Source: Lysobacteraceae bacterium (lineage in GTDB: Bacteria; Pseudomonadota; Gammaproteobacteria; DSM-19610). Taken from it: a DNA stretch of 7,789 nt. This document shows, piece by piece, positions 1-6,343 of the stretch. Under the pieces are notes generated by a model. That model searched no databases. It was not told where the DNA came from and saw nothing but the letters and a program-made list of their open reading frames with translations. Positions within the stretch are counted from its first letter, which is position 1, and every line of letters starts with the position of its first letter. The stretch spans positions 1-7,789 of the forward strand of contig JAIVHA010000209.1 in NCBI GenBank assembly GCA_020201295.1, in the 5' to 3' direction. The position numbers and the translations under genes were made by a program.

Positions 1-87
1 GAACTGCTGGTCGAGATCGACCGTATCCTGGCCGCGCAACAGCGCTGGACCAGCGCCCATGCCGGACATGCCGCCAAAACCCGCTGA
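1..87 (+). CDS. C-terminal end of a probable DUF692/MNIO-family enzyme (HvfB/BufB-like), partial
   Basis: An open frame enters from the left edge in frame 1 and gives 28 residues (ELLVEIDRIL..., ending HAAKTR) before TGA at 85-87. The stretch is too short to show any family motif. The assignment rests on the next gene: DUF2063/HvfC proteins normally sit directly after a DUF692 multinuclear non-heme iron enzyme (MbnB/TglH/HvfB relatives), which modifies cysteines of a small precursor peptide. The overlap of 29 bases with the downstream start fits such translationally coupled pairs. The body of the gene and any precursor peptide gene lie outside the window. The reading of the frame is solid; the family call is inference from context. 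Confidence 0.5.
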   Translation, partial: ELLVEIDRILAAQQRWTSAHAGHAAKTR

Positions 88-850
88 TACACCGGCCTTC
101 ATCCGCCGCCAGTACGAATTCGCGGCCCACATCCGCGACCCGGAGCATCATCCACGGCCCACCGACGTGGAAGACCGGCGCATGGCCATCTACCGCGAGC
201 TGTTCTTCAATAACGTGAACGGTTTCTTGTCCAGTAGCTTTCCGGTGTTGCGCAGCCTGCTGGACGATGACGACTGGACGGACCTGGCGCGGGATTTCTT
301 CGCCCGTCACCAGTGCCACACGCCGCTGTTCCTGGAGATCCCCCGCGAGTTCCTCCAGTACCTGGAACAGGAACGAGAGGCGCGGGACGAAGACCCGCCC
401 TTCCTCCACGAACTGGCCCACTATGAATGGCTGGAGTTGGCTTTGGCGGTGGCCGAGGATCCCGAACCGGAAGCCGGGATCGACCCCGATGGGGACCTGC
501 TGAACGGCCAGCCACGGCTGTCACCCCTGGCCTGGGCCTTCCGCTATGAATATCCCGTACACCGCATCGGCCCGGACTTCCAGCCCGACGCACCGGAACC
601 CAACGGGGTGTTTCTACTGGTCTACCGTGACCCCGATGACAAAGTGCATTTCCTGGAACTGAATCCCGTCAGCGCACGGCTGTTCAGCCTGTTGCGGGAT
701 GAACCCGGAATCACGGGGCGCATCGCCCTGGAACGAATCGCTAGCGAGCTGGGGCACGCAAGGCCGGAAGTGGTTACGAAAGGCGGGCTGGAGGTATTGG
801 GACAGTGGTGTGCGTGGGGTATCGTCAGCGGCACGACTGTGCCTACCTAA
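59..850 (+). CDS. HvfC/BufC-like protein (DUF2063, putative DNA-binding domain family), RiPP maturation partner
   Basis: This 263-residue protein has the N-terminal DUF2063 pattern. It opens with a helix containing FIRRQYEFAAHIRDP (residues 14-28). This is followed by R41-M-A-I-Y-R and the FFNNVNGFLSSSFPVLRSLL stretch (49-68), then an acidic helical region to about residue 130. A second domain (about 155-255) contains PVHRI, VYRD and LNPVSARLFSLL. Proteins of this family pair with a DUF692 MNIO enzyme and are thought to recruit the precursor peptide for copper- or metal-linked RiPP modification; the old 'DNA-binding' label comes only from a fold prediction. The start at 59 lies inside the preceding gene (29-base overlap); an ATG at 68 is an alternative, and neither has a strong ribosome-binding site. 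The stop overlaps the convergent RRM gene by 3 bases. No signal peptide or membrane segment is seen, so it is cytoplasmic. Family call is strong; the exact pathway is inferred. Confidence 0.85.
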   Translation: MPDMPPKPADTPAFIRRQYEFAAHIRDPEHHPRPTDVEDRRMAIYRELFFNNVNGFLSSSFPVLRSLLDDDDWTDLARDFFARHQCHTPLFLEIPREFLQYLEQEREARDEDPPFLHELAHYEWLELALAVAEDPEPEAGIDPDGDLLNGQPRLSPLAWAFRYEYPVHRIGPDFQPDAPEPNGVFLLVYRDPDDKVHFLELNPVSARLFSLLRDEPGITGRIALERIASELGHARPEVVTKGGLEVLGQWCAWGIVSGTTVPT

Positions 851-1302
851 GGCTTGTGTGCCTTATCCGGTTTGGCTCTGACACGGATCTCACGCAGTTC
901 GATACCGGACTTCGCTGCCGGATTCGAGCCGAACAGCGCATCCAATTCATCCCTTTGGCGCTGTACCTGGCGACGGCGTTCCCTCATACGTCGCTCCTTG
1001 GCATTCCAGGCCCGGTTACGCCAACCGAGGGCGCGGCGCTCGTTGCTATAGCAGCGGTGCTGGAATTCCCTCAGCCGCAGCTCCCTGCCGCGCAACAGCT
1101 TGCCATCGAGCTTCTTGACGGCCTTGGCGGCCAGGCGCTCATGATTGATCTCGGCAATGGCGTAGAGGGATTCATTTGAATCTTGCGAAGCCTTATCCAC
1201 GATCTGCAGACGCAGATCATCACGCTTGTGGTAGGGCTTGAGCAACTCGAGCAATTCGAGCTCGGTCACCCCGAATGCCAGATTGGCGATCAGTATCTTC
1301 AT
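847..1302 (-). CDS. Small RRM-type RNA-binding protein with a basic C-terminal tail
   Basis: The 151-residue product begins MKILIANLAFG, where ILIANL (residues 3-8) fits the RNP2 strand of an RNA recognition motif. LYAIAEI (about 46-52) stands in the RNP1 position but lacks the usual pair of aromatic residues. KLDGKLLRGREL (about 64-75) is the typical last turn and strand of the fold. After the RRM comes a strongly basic segment, about residues 80-116, rich in Arg and Lys and predicted helical (NERR, KERRMRERRR), which probably also touches RNA. A longer frame begins at 1341, but the ATG at 1302 was chosen because the RRM begins exactly there and a GGAGG precedes it by four bases. The target RNA is unknown. 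It is transcribed alone and meets hvfC tail to tail with a 3-base overlap, leaving no room for a separate terminator. Confidence 0.8.
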   Translation of the reverse strand: MKILIANLAFGVTELELLELLKPYHKRDDLRLQIVDKASQDSNESLYAIAEINHERLAAKAVKKLDGKLLRGRELRLREFQHRCYSNERRALGWRNRAWNAKERRMRERRRQVQRQRDELDALFGSNPAAKSGIELREIRVRAKPDKAHKP

Positions 1303-1306
1303 TCCG

Positions 1307-1311
1307 CCTCC
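1307..1311 (-). promoter_or_regulatory. Ribosome-binding site that fixes the RRM gene start
   Basis: On the minus strand GGAGG lies four bases before the ATG at 1302, within a GGGGGAGGCGGA run. It supports this start over the in-frame ATG 39 bases upstream at 1341. Confidence 0.6.
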
Positions 1312-1372
1312 CCCGACTTCACTGTGAGAGGGGACTTCCATCTCCAGCCTCTTCGATCGCTATGATAGCGCT

Positions 1373-1400
1373 ATTATTATGTGTACCCAATCGTTGCAAA
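1373..1400 (-). promoter_or_regulatory. Possible sigma-70 promoter for the RRM gene
   Basis: On the minus strand TTTGCA (1395-1400) and AATAAT (1373-1378) are separated by 16 bases and resemble -35 and -10 boxes, in an AT-rich patch that stands out from the GC-rich surroundings. Just downstream (1358-1370) is a 13-base palindrome with CGCTAT/ATAGCG arms, which could be an operator or a short leader hairpin. This is based on consensus matching only. Confidence 0.25.
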
Positions 1401-1408
1401 AAAGGATG

Positions 1409-1460
1409 TGTAGGAGCGGGCTCTGCCCGCGAACATTCGCGGGCAGAGCCCGCTCCTACA
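1409..1460. repeat. REP-type palindromic element (TGTAGGAGCGGGC family)
   Basis: Two perfectly complementary 25-base arms (1409-1433 and 1436-1460) are separated by only two bases. The outer end reads TGTAGGAGCGGGC and the other end is its exact reverse complement. This is the well-known gammaproteobacterial REP signature, best described in Pseudomonas as GTAGGAGCGAGC variants and normally mobilised in trans by RAYT (REP-associated tyrosine) transposases. It lies between the 3' end of gloA and the promoter region of the RRM gene. There the strong hairpin could end or stabilise the argG-gloA transcript. No RAYT gene is in the window. Confidence 0.9.
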
Positions 1461-1534
1461 GGCGCCTTCCTGGATCTCACCGTCCGTGCGGTCCGGGTAC
1501 TTCGGGTTCAGTATAGCAAAACGAGGCAACTCGC

Positions 1535-1921
1535 TCAGTGCTTCGCCCCGATCAGCTCGATGGGATAGCCGTCGGGATCCTCCACGAAGGAAATGATGGT
1601 GGTGCCGGCATTCATGGGACCGGCTTCGCGCAGGATCTTGCCGCCCTGCTGCTTGATTTCGTCGGTGGCACGATAGACATCGTCCACCTCCAGGGCGATA
1701 TGCCCGTAGCCGCTGCCGATGTCGTAGGCATCGGTGTCCCAGTTGTGCGTCAATTCAATGACGCTACTATCCGACTCATCGCCATAGCCCACGAAGGCCA
1801 GGGTGAACTTGCCTTCCGGGTAATCCTTGCGGCGCAGCAGCTTCATGCCGAGCACCTCGGTGTAGAAACGGATGGAGCGATCCAGGTTGCCCACCCGCAG
1901 CATGGTATGCAGTATGCGCAT
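1535..1921 (-). CDS. gloA: Lactoylglutathione lyase (glyoxalase I)
   Basis: The 128-residue protein is full length for bacterial GloA. It isomerises the hemithioacetal of methylglyoxal and glutathione to S-lactoylglutathione in the cytoplasm, the first step of methylglyoxal detoxification. The opening [20 protein letters not shown] is the family N-terminus. The four metal ligands known from E. coli GloA are all in the expected places: His5, Glu56 (VIELTHNW), His74 (GYGHIALEV) and Glu122 (PIELIG). The protein lacks the extra insertions of the longer zinc-type enzymes, which suggests the Ni/Co-activated class. A GGGAGG ribosome-binding site sits seven bases before the start. It follows argG by 23 bp on the same strand and is probably co-transcribed with it; the REP palindrome lies downstream. 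Confidence 0.96.
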   Translation of the reverse strand: MRILHTMLRVGNLDRSIRFYTEVLGMKLLRRKDYPEGKFTLAFVGYGDESDSSVIELTHNWDTDAYDIGSGYGHIALEVDDVYRATDEIKQQGGKILREAGPMNAGTTIISFVEDPDGYPIELIGAKH

Positions 1922-1928
1922 GGCATTT

Positions 1929-1934
1929 CCTCCC
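1929..1934 (-). promoter_or_regulatory. Strong ribosome-binding site of gloA
   Basis: GGGAGG on the minus strand lies seven bases before the gloA ATG, inside the 23-bp gap after the argG stop. The gap is too short for a separate promoter, so it supports argG-gloA co-transcription. Confidence 0.6.
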
Positions 1935-1944
1935 GAATGACTGG

Positions 1945-3162
1945 TCAGGCGCCCCTGCGCCGCGCCGCAATGCGCAAACGCAGGGCGTTGAGCTTGATGA
2001 AACCCTCGGCATCCTTCTGGTCGTAGGCTCCCTCATCTTCCTCGAAGGTGGCGATGCGCTCGTCGAACAGGGAGTCGGTGTCGGACTTGCGGCCGGCCAC
2101 GATCACGTTGCCCTTGTAGAGCTTCATGCGCACCACACCGTTCACGTGCTCCTGCGAGGCATCGATCATGGTCTGCAGCATGCGGCGTTCCGGACTCCAC
2201 CAGTAGCCATTGTAGATCAGCTTGGCGTAGCGCGGCATCAGCTCGTCCTTCAGGTGCATGACTTCCCGGTCCAGGGTAAGGGATTCCATGGCGCGATGGG
2301 CCTTGAGCATGATGGTGCCGGCCGGGGTCTCGTAGCAGCCGCGCGATTTCATGCCCACATAGCGGTTTTCCACGATGTCATCGCGGCCGATGCCGTTGGC
2401 GCCGCCGATCTTGTTGAGGATCTCCATCACCCGGGCCGGGCTGGTTTCCTGGCCGTCGATGGCGACGATATCACCGTGACGGTAAGTGAGCTCCACGTAG
2501 GCCGGCGTGTCGGGGGCCTTTTCCGGCGGCACCGTCCAGCGCCACATGTCCTCTTCCGGTTCCGCCCAGGGATCCTCGAGGATACCGCCCTCGTAGGAGA
2601 TGTGCAGGGAATTCGCATCCATGGAATAGGGGGATTTCTTGCCCGCCTTGGCGAAGTCCACCGGGATGTCGTGCTCCTTGGCATAGGCCATGAGCTTCTC
2701 GCGGGACAGGAGGTCCCACTCGCGCCAGGGTGCGATCACCTTCACGTCGGGCTTCAGTGCATAGGCGCCCAGTTCGAAGCGCACCTGGTCGTTACCCTTG
2801 CCGGTGGCGCCGTGGGAGATGGCATCCGCGCCGGTCTCGTTGGCGATCTCCACCAGGCGCTTGGCGATCAGCGGCCGGGCGATGGAGGTGCCGAGCAGAT
2901 ACTCGCCTTCATAAATAGTATTGGCGCGGAACATGGGGAACACGTAGTCGCGCGCGAATTCCTCGCGCAGATCCTCGACGTAGATCTCCTTCACGCCCAT
3001 GGCCTTGGCCTTGGCGCGCGCCGGCTCCACCTCCTCGCCCTGGCCGATGTCGGCCGTGAAGGTCACCACCTCGCAATCGTATACATCGCGCAGCCACTTG
3101 AGGATGATGGAGGTGTCGAGACCACCGGAATAGGCGAGTACGACCTTGTTGATTTTGGACAT
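1945..3162 (-). CDS. argG: Argininosuccinate synthase
   Basis: The 405-residue protein matches the usual length of the short (non-E. coli) ArgG type. It joins citrulline and aspartate with ATP to form argininosuccinate in arginine synthesis, acting as a cytoplasmic tetramer. The N-type ATP pyrophosphatase P-loop AYSGGLDTS is at residues 10-18. The second family signature [14 protein letters not shown] is at 117-130, carrying the nucleotide- and aspartate-binding residues. The conserved [19 protein letters not shown] follows at 180-198. The ATG at 3162 gives the canonical [14 protein letters not shown] start and has an AGGG seven bases upstream. Repeat copies occupy 3187-3262, directly upstream, so the promoter region has probably been altered by their insertion. 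gloA follows 23 bp downstream. No other arg genes are visible. Confidence 0.97.
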   Translation of the reverse strand: MSKINKVVLAYSGGLDTSIILKWLRDVYDCEVVTFTADIGQGEEVEPARAKAKAMGVKEIYVEDLREEFARDYVFPMFRANTIYEGEYLLGTSIARPLIAKRLVEIANETGADAISHGATGKGNDQVRFELGAYALKPDVKVIAPWREWDLLSREKLMAYAKEHDIPVDFAKAGKKSPYSMDANSLHISYEGGILEDPWAEPEEDMWRWTVPPEKAPDTPAYVELTYRHGDIVAIDGQETSPARVMEILNKIGGANGIGRDDIVENRYVGMKSRGCYETPAGTIMLKAHRAMESLTLDREVMHLKDELMPRYAKLIYNGYWWSPERRMLQTMIDASQEHVNGVVRMKLYKGNVIVAGRKSDTDSLFDERIATFEEDEGAYDQKDAEGFIKLNALRLRIAARRRGA

Positions 3163-3186
3163 CGTTAAACCCTATAAAAAGATTTG

Positions 3187-3262
3187 TTGGACCGCCAAGG
3201 CGCCAAGGACGCCAAGAAAACCTAGTTGAACCGCCAAGACGCCAAGGACGCCAAGAAAACCT
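3187..3262. repeat. Two tandem 37-bp copies of a CGCCAAG-rich repeat
   Basis: Copies at 3187-3223 and 3226-3262 match at 35 of 37 positions and are spaced 39 bp start to start. Each is internally periodic, with CGCCAAG recurring at 8- and 9-base steps and ending in an A-rich tail. The second copy is the left arm of the inverted pair around the GxxExxY gene and overlaps its stop codon by one base. The first copy is an extra one facing argG. On the minus strand the copies contain several TTGGCG motifs just upstream of argG. Confidence 0.92.
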
Positions 3263-3648
3263 TATTGGGTCAGGATGATCCTTTTTATGCCGTCGCGTAA
3301 TACCCTTGTGTTGAAGTTGATCAACAATCCCAGCGGGTTACCAGTCGCCCTGAGGTAGGAAACCAGTTGTGCCTGATGAATCGGCAAAATCGCATCTACA
3401 GCCTTCAGCTCTATCACCAATCTACCCGCCACCAGCAGATCCAGCCGAGCAACACCGACCGGCCTATCGCGATACGAAACGGAAATTGCTGCCTGGCGTT
3501 CACAATCGATACCCAGATGCTCCAGCTCTATAGCCAGCGCCTCCTCGTAAACCGATTCGAGATACCCAGGCCCAAGTACCCGATGGACCTCAATCGCCGC
3601 ACCAATCACCCGCCGCGCAATACCATCCAGATCTCTTCCCGGCTCCAC
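3262..3648 (-). CDS. GxxExxY protein (PDDEXK_3 nuclease-like family)
   Basis: The product is about 128 residues, the usual size of this family. It carries the naming motif GYLESVY (residues 28-34) after the conserved AAIEVHRVLGPG. It then shows the PD-(D/E)xK nuclease-fold signature as Asp70 (ARLDLL) and Glu80-Leu-Lys82 (VIELKAV), followed by HQAQLVSYL (91-99), which supplies the helix common to these folds, and LLINFN near the end. The biochemical role of the family is not established; a metal-dependent nuclease is possible. The start chosen is the GTG at 3648, which has AGGGAGG five bases upstream; a GTG at 3654 is the alternative and overlaps that site. The gene is hemmed in by 34-bp inverted repeats and its stop codon overlaps the left repeat by one base. 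It lies on the same strand as the PDH operon and argG. Confidence 0.88.
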   Translation of the reverse strand: MEPGRDLDGIARRVIGAAIEVHRVLGPGYLESVYEEALAIELEHLGIDCERQAAISVSYRDRPVGVARLDLLVAGRLVIELKAVDAILPIHQAQLVSYLRATGNPLGLLINFNTRVLRDGIKRIILTQ

Positions 3649-6320
3649 AAGCACCTCCCTGTGCCATATGAAAATTGTTTTTCTTGGCGTCCTTGGCGTC
3701 TTGGCGGTTCAAAAATTATTTCTTCGACCGCCGCAACCGCGCCAGCAACCGTCGCGCCAGTTCGCCGAACAGTTCCGTCTGGGTCGGGTGGGGATGGATG
3801 GCGTGAGCGACTTGTTCCAGGGTCATGTCGCCGGAGACCATCATCACCGCTTCGCCGATCAGGGTGTCGGCATGGTCCGCCAGCAGGTGCACGCCGACGA
3901 TGCGGTGGCTCTGTTTGTCGGCGACGATCTTGATCATGCCGTGCAGCTCGTTGTTGATCATGGCCTTGGCGTCGATGTTCATGGGTACCTTGACCTCGAC
4001 GGCGTCGATGCCCCTGGCCTTGGCCTGGTCCAGGGACAGGCCCACGAAGGCGGCCTCGGGGCGAGTGAAGATCACGCCGCAGTCCTTGTCCTGGTCGTAC
4101 TTCATGTCCTCGCCGAGGATGGTCATGGCGGCCACGCGGCCCTGCTGCGCGGCGGTATGGGCCAGCATGTAGCCGCCGATCACGTCGCCGATGGCGAAGA
4201 TGTGCGGCACGTTGGTGCGGCAGCGGGCGTCGGCCTTGATGGCCGGGCCGTCGGTGGCGATACCGGCCTTGTCCACGTCCAGGCCATCGAGTACCGGGCG
4301 CTTGCCGGTGCCCATGATGACGAAGTCGGCCTTGATCTTGTGGGCCTTGCCCTCGATGTCCTTGTACGCCACCTGCATGCTCCCCGCCTTGCCGGAGATC
4401 TTGTCGATGGTGACGGAGGAGACCCCAGACGGTGTCGGAGGTAAGCACGCCACCGTCCTGGCCCAGGCCCTCGCGGGCACCGGGGATGGGCGGCACGAAG
4501 GGCGGCGCGCCGGTGGCGATCACGGCACAGCCGAAGCTGACCTTCTCGCCCTTCTTGCCATCGCCTTGCGCGGCGCGGGTGTGCGGGTCCTTGTGGTTGC
4601 CGCCCTGGTCGATGAACACATGGTGGTCATCGACGAAGCGCGCGAAGCCCTGGATATACGTGATCTTCACGCCCTTGTCGGTCTTGAGCGCCATGTCGCC
4701 ACGGGTCTCCAGCACCTGGCGGCGGGTGGCCTCCAGCTTGCCCCAGTCCAGCGTCGCCTTGGTGGTGCCCATCACGCCGAGATGCGCGTCCTCGTGGCGG
4801 TCGCGGATGCGGTCCGCCGCCGCGCGCCAGGCCTTGGAAGGGATGCAGCCGCGCCACAGGCATTCTCCGCCGGGCAGGGGGGAATCATTGACCAGCGCCA
4901 CCTTGAGGCCATGGCCGGCCAGGTCGCGGGCGCAGTCCTCGCCACCGGGGCCGCCGCCGATGACCACGACATCGTAGTCCCACTCGCCTTCGGGGATGGC
5001 CGGACCGGTGGGGCCCATCCAGGCCTCCGGTTGTTCGATGAAGCCTTTCAGCTCGCCGAGGTACAGGGCCACGTCGGCACCGTTCACCACCCGGTGGTCG
5101 CCGGTGATGGTGAAGGGGCTACCCTGCTCGGTATTGGCCGATATCGCCAGGATGGCGGCGATGCCGGGCGTGGCGATGGCGTCGAAATGGCTGACCCCGA
5201 ACATGCCCATGTTGGACACCTGGAAGGTGGAGCCCTGGTATTCCTCGGGCTTGAGGCGGCGCTTGCGGGCGCGCTCCACCAGGTCCTTCCAGTCCTGGTT
5301 GAGCTCATCCAGTTCGCGGGACTCGCAGTTGCGCAGCACCGGTACCACCAGGCCGCCGCCATCGGCGGCCACGGCCATGCCCACGTCCACGTTGGTGCGC
5401 TCCACCAGCTTGTTCTTCGGCTGGTAGCACCAGTTCATCTTCGGGTAGTTGGCCATGGCCAGGGCACAGGCCTTGGCGATGGCCACGGTCACCGACACGC
5501 CCTGGGCCTTGGCGGCCTTGATCAGTGCGCCGAGCCGGATGTAGGCGGTGACATGGAAGGTGGGCATGGTCAGGGAATCGGTCATGGCCTGGCTGATGGC
5601 CGCTTCCAGCTTGTTCATGGGGCGGCCATTGCCGGGCACGTCCACTTCGCGGATGCCACCGCCCGCCGCCATGGGCTGGGCACCCATCACGTCCCGGGCC
5701 TGGATGGCGCCGCGCGGGCCGCTGCCGCTGACGGTGTTGAGATCGATACCGCGCTGGCCGGCCAGCTTGCGTGCATAGGGGGTGGCGGCGCGGCCGGAGG
5801 GACGCGGCGCCGGGGCGCCGCCGGTATTGAGGCTGCCGGCGGGCACCGGGGCGGCAGGCGCGGATTTCCTGGCCGGGGTGGCGGACGTTTCCGCCTTGGC
5901 CGGCGCGGCGCTTGCGCCGGAAACCTTCACTTCTTCCCGCACCACCTGCTCGGGGCTTTCGACCAGATAGGCCATGGGCTCACCCACGGCCACAGTGCTG
6001 TCCACCGCCGCCATGGGGCCGGACAGGTAGCCCTCGCGGAACACCTCCACGTCCATGATGGCCTTGTCGGTCTCCACCTGGGCCACCACGGTACCGCGCT
6101 TGATCTTGTCGCCGGGCTGCTTTTCCCAGCTCACCACCACGCCCTCGGTCATGGTGTCGGAGAGCTGCTGCATGGCGATGGTGTAGATGGCGCCCTCGGG
6201 CGTGGCGACGATGGTGCCGCGCTCGATCCGGTCGCCGATGTTCTTTTCCCAGCTGACGATGACACCTTCGGTCATGGTGTCCGAAAGCTGGGGCATCTTG
6301 ATAATGTAGGGTTCAGCCAT
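3606..6320 (-). CDS. Pyruvate dehydrogenase E2-E3 fusion: dihydrolipoamide acetyltransferase joined to the FAD half of lipoamide dehydrogenase, then out of frame
   Basis: Genuine homology covers residues 1-632 (6320 down to 4425); the rest of this open frame, to 3606, is an Arg/His/Gly/Gln-rich misreading of E3 coding DNA and of the DNA beyond it. Order: a cut-short lipoyl domain (1-40, no lipoyl lysine); a complete lipoyl domain (about 46-121) with ETDKA, lipoyl Lys86; an Ala/Pro-rich linker; a peripheral subunit-binding domain (about 179-213, ATPYARKLA); the acyltransferase domain (about 225-430) with GDHRVVNG, His409, where Asn413 replaces the usual Asp. With no stop, E3 begins near 448: FAD motif GGGPGG (455-460), redox disulfide Cys487/Cys492 in GGECLWRGCIPSK, and the ATG motif (602-604). 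E2 transfers acetyl to CoA and E3 reoxidises the lipoyl groups; a fusion would fix their ratio. After VLTSDTVW the frame breaks. The 5' spacer holds repeats and the ribosome-binding site is weak. Confidence 0.85.
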   Translation of the reverse strand: MAEPYIIKMPQLSDTMTEGVIVSWEKNIGDRIERGTIVATPEGAIYTIAMQQLSDTMTEGVVVSWEKQPGDKIKRGTVVAQVETDKAIMDVEVFREGYLSGPMAAVDSTVAVGEPMAYLVESPEQVVREEVKVSGASAAPAKAETSATPARKSAPAAPVPAGSLNTGGAPAPRPSGRAATPYARKLAGQRGIDLNTVSGSGPRGAIQARDVMGAQPMAAGGGIREVDVPGNGRPMNKLEAAISQAMTDSLTMPTFHVTAYIRLGALIKAAKAQGVSVTVAIAKACALAMANYPKMNWCYQPKNKLVERTNVDVGMAVAADGGGLVVPVLRNCESRELDELNQDWKDLVERARKRRLKPEEYQGSTFQVSNMGMFGVSHFDAIATPGIAAILAISANTEQGSPFTITGDHRVVNGADVALYLGELKGFIEQPEAWMGPTGPAIPEGEWDYDVVVIGGGPGGEDCARDLAGHGLKVALVNDSPLPGGECLWRGCIPSKAWRAAADRIRDRHEDAHLGVMGTTKATLDWGKLEATRRQVLETRGDMALKTDKGVKITYIQGFARFVDDHHVFIDQGGNHKDPHTRAAQGDGKKGEKVSFGCAVIATGAPPFVPPIPGAREGLGQDGGVLTSDTVWGLLRHHRQDLRQGGEHAGGVQGHRGQGPQDQGRLRHHGHRQAPGTRWPGRGQGRYRHRRPGHQGRRPLPHQRAAHLRHRRRDRRLHAGPYRRAAGPRGRHDHPRRGHEVRPGQGLRRDLHSPRGRLRGPVPGPGQGQGHRRRRGQGTHEHRRQGHDQQRAARHDQDRRRQTEPPHRRRAPAGGPCRHPDRRSGDDGLRRHDPGTSRSRHPSPPDPDGTVRRTGATVAGAVAAVEEIIFEPPRRQGRQEKQFSYGTGRCLWSREEIWMVLRGG
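3679..3712. repeat. Right inverted copy of the CGCCAAG-rich repeat
   Basis: Exact reverse complement of 3226-3259 over 34 bases. It lies upstream of the GxxExxY start and ends 3 bp from the stop codon of the E3 part. Confidence 0.95.
3716..4426 (-). pseudogene. C-terminal half of the lipoamide dehydrogenase (E3) part, frameshifted and lacking the NAD-binding domain
   Basis: In the frame one base away from the E2-E3 reading frame, E3 homology resumes at about 4426 with GVSSVTIDKISG and runs to TAA at 3716. It contains the central strand ADFVIMGTGKRP. It also has the second FAD motif TNVPHIFAIGDV and the dimerisation domain from about GVIFTRPEAAFVGLSL. The catalytic His-Glu pair is intact in HPHPTQTE near the C-terminus. 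Missing between VLTSDTVW and VSSVTIDK are roughly 65-70 residues that in other lipoamide dehydrogenases hold the NAD-binding GxGxxG fold. So a deletion whose length is not a multiple of three (2 modulo 3 if simple) removed about 200 bp. An ATG at 4480 opens this frame but is not a natural start. Either a broken gene or an assembly deletion; the ends of the E3 are otherwise well conserved. Confidence 0.8.
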
Positions 6321-6343
6321 GCCTGATCTATCCAGATTTTTCG

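Larger units (their letters stand above)
3226..3712. mobile_element. Putative GxxExxY cassette bounded by perfect 34-bp inverted repeats
   Basis: The stretch 3226-3259 is the exact reverse complement (34 of 34) of 3679-3712. Between them lies a single gene, the GxxExxY nuclease-like protein, with almost no other sequence; the whole unit is 487 bp. It is wedged between the damaged E2-E3 gene (whose stop codon begins 3 bp beyond the right arm) and argG. The layout is that of a minimal mobile unit. No target-site duplication is obvious, and no conventional transposase is present. The structure is seen directly; mobility is inference. Confidence 0.6.

Noticed and set aside
2146..3168. A 340-residue plus-strand frame opposite argG
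   Set aside because: No recognisable motif and fully antisense to a canonical argG with all its signatures.
3163..3192. argG promoter with a TATAGG -10 box and a repeat-derived TTGGCG -35 box
   Set aside because: The -10 box would leave only about 8 bases before the ATG and each box matches the consensus poorly, so it is not listed as a feature.
3187..3262. CRISPR array
   Set aside because: The copies are separated by 2 bp rather than by spacers of regular length, and there are no cas genes; they are tandem copies of a dispersed repeat.
3393..3933. Plus-strand frame opposite the GxxExxY gene and the E3 end
   Set aside because: The minus-strand GxxExxY gene has clear family motifs; this frame has none and crosses the repeat arm.
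4415..4430. Programmed ribosomal frameshift in the E3 part
   Set aside because: A shift at TGGGGT would join the frames, but about 65-70 residues of the NAD domain would still be missing, so a deletion explains the data better.
4191..6326. A 711-residue open frame on the plus strand, opposite the E2-E3 gene
   Set aside because: Its translation is a His/Gly/Ala-rich low-complexity string with no domain, exactly complementary to a well-conserved gene; it is a GC-rich shadow frame.
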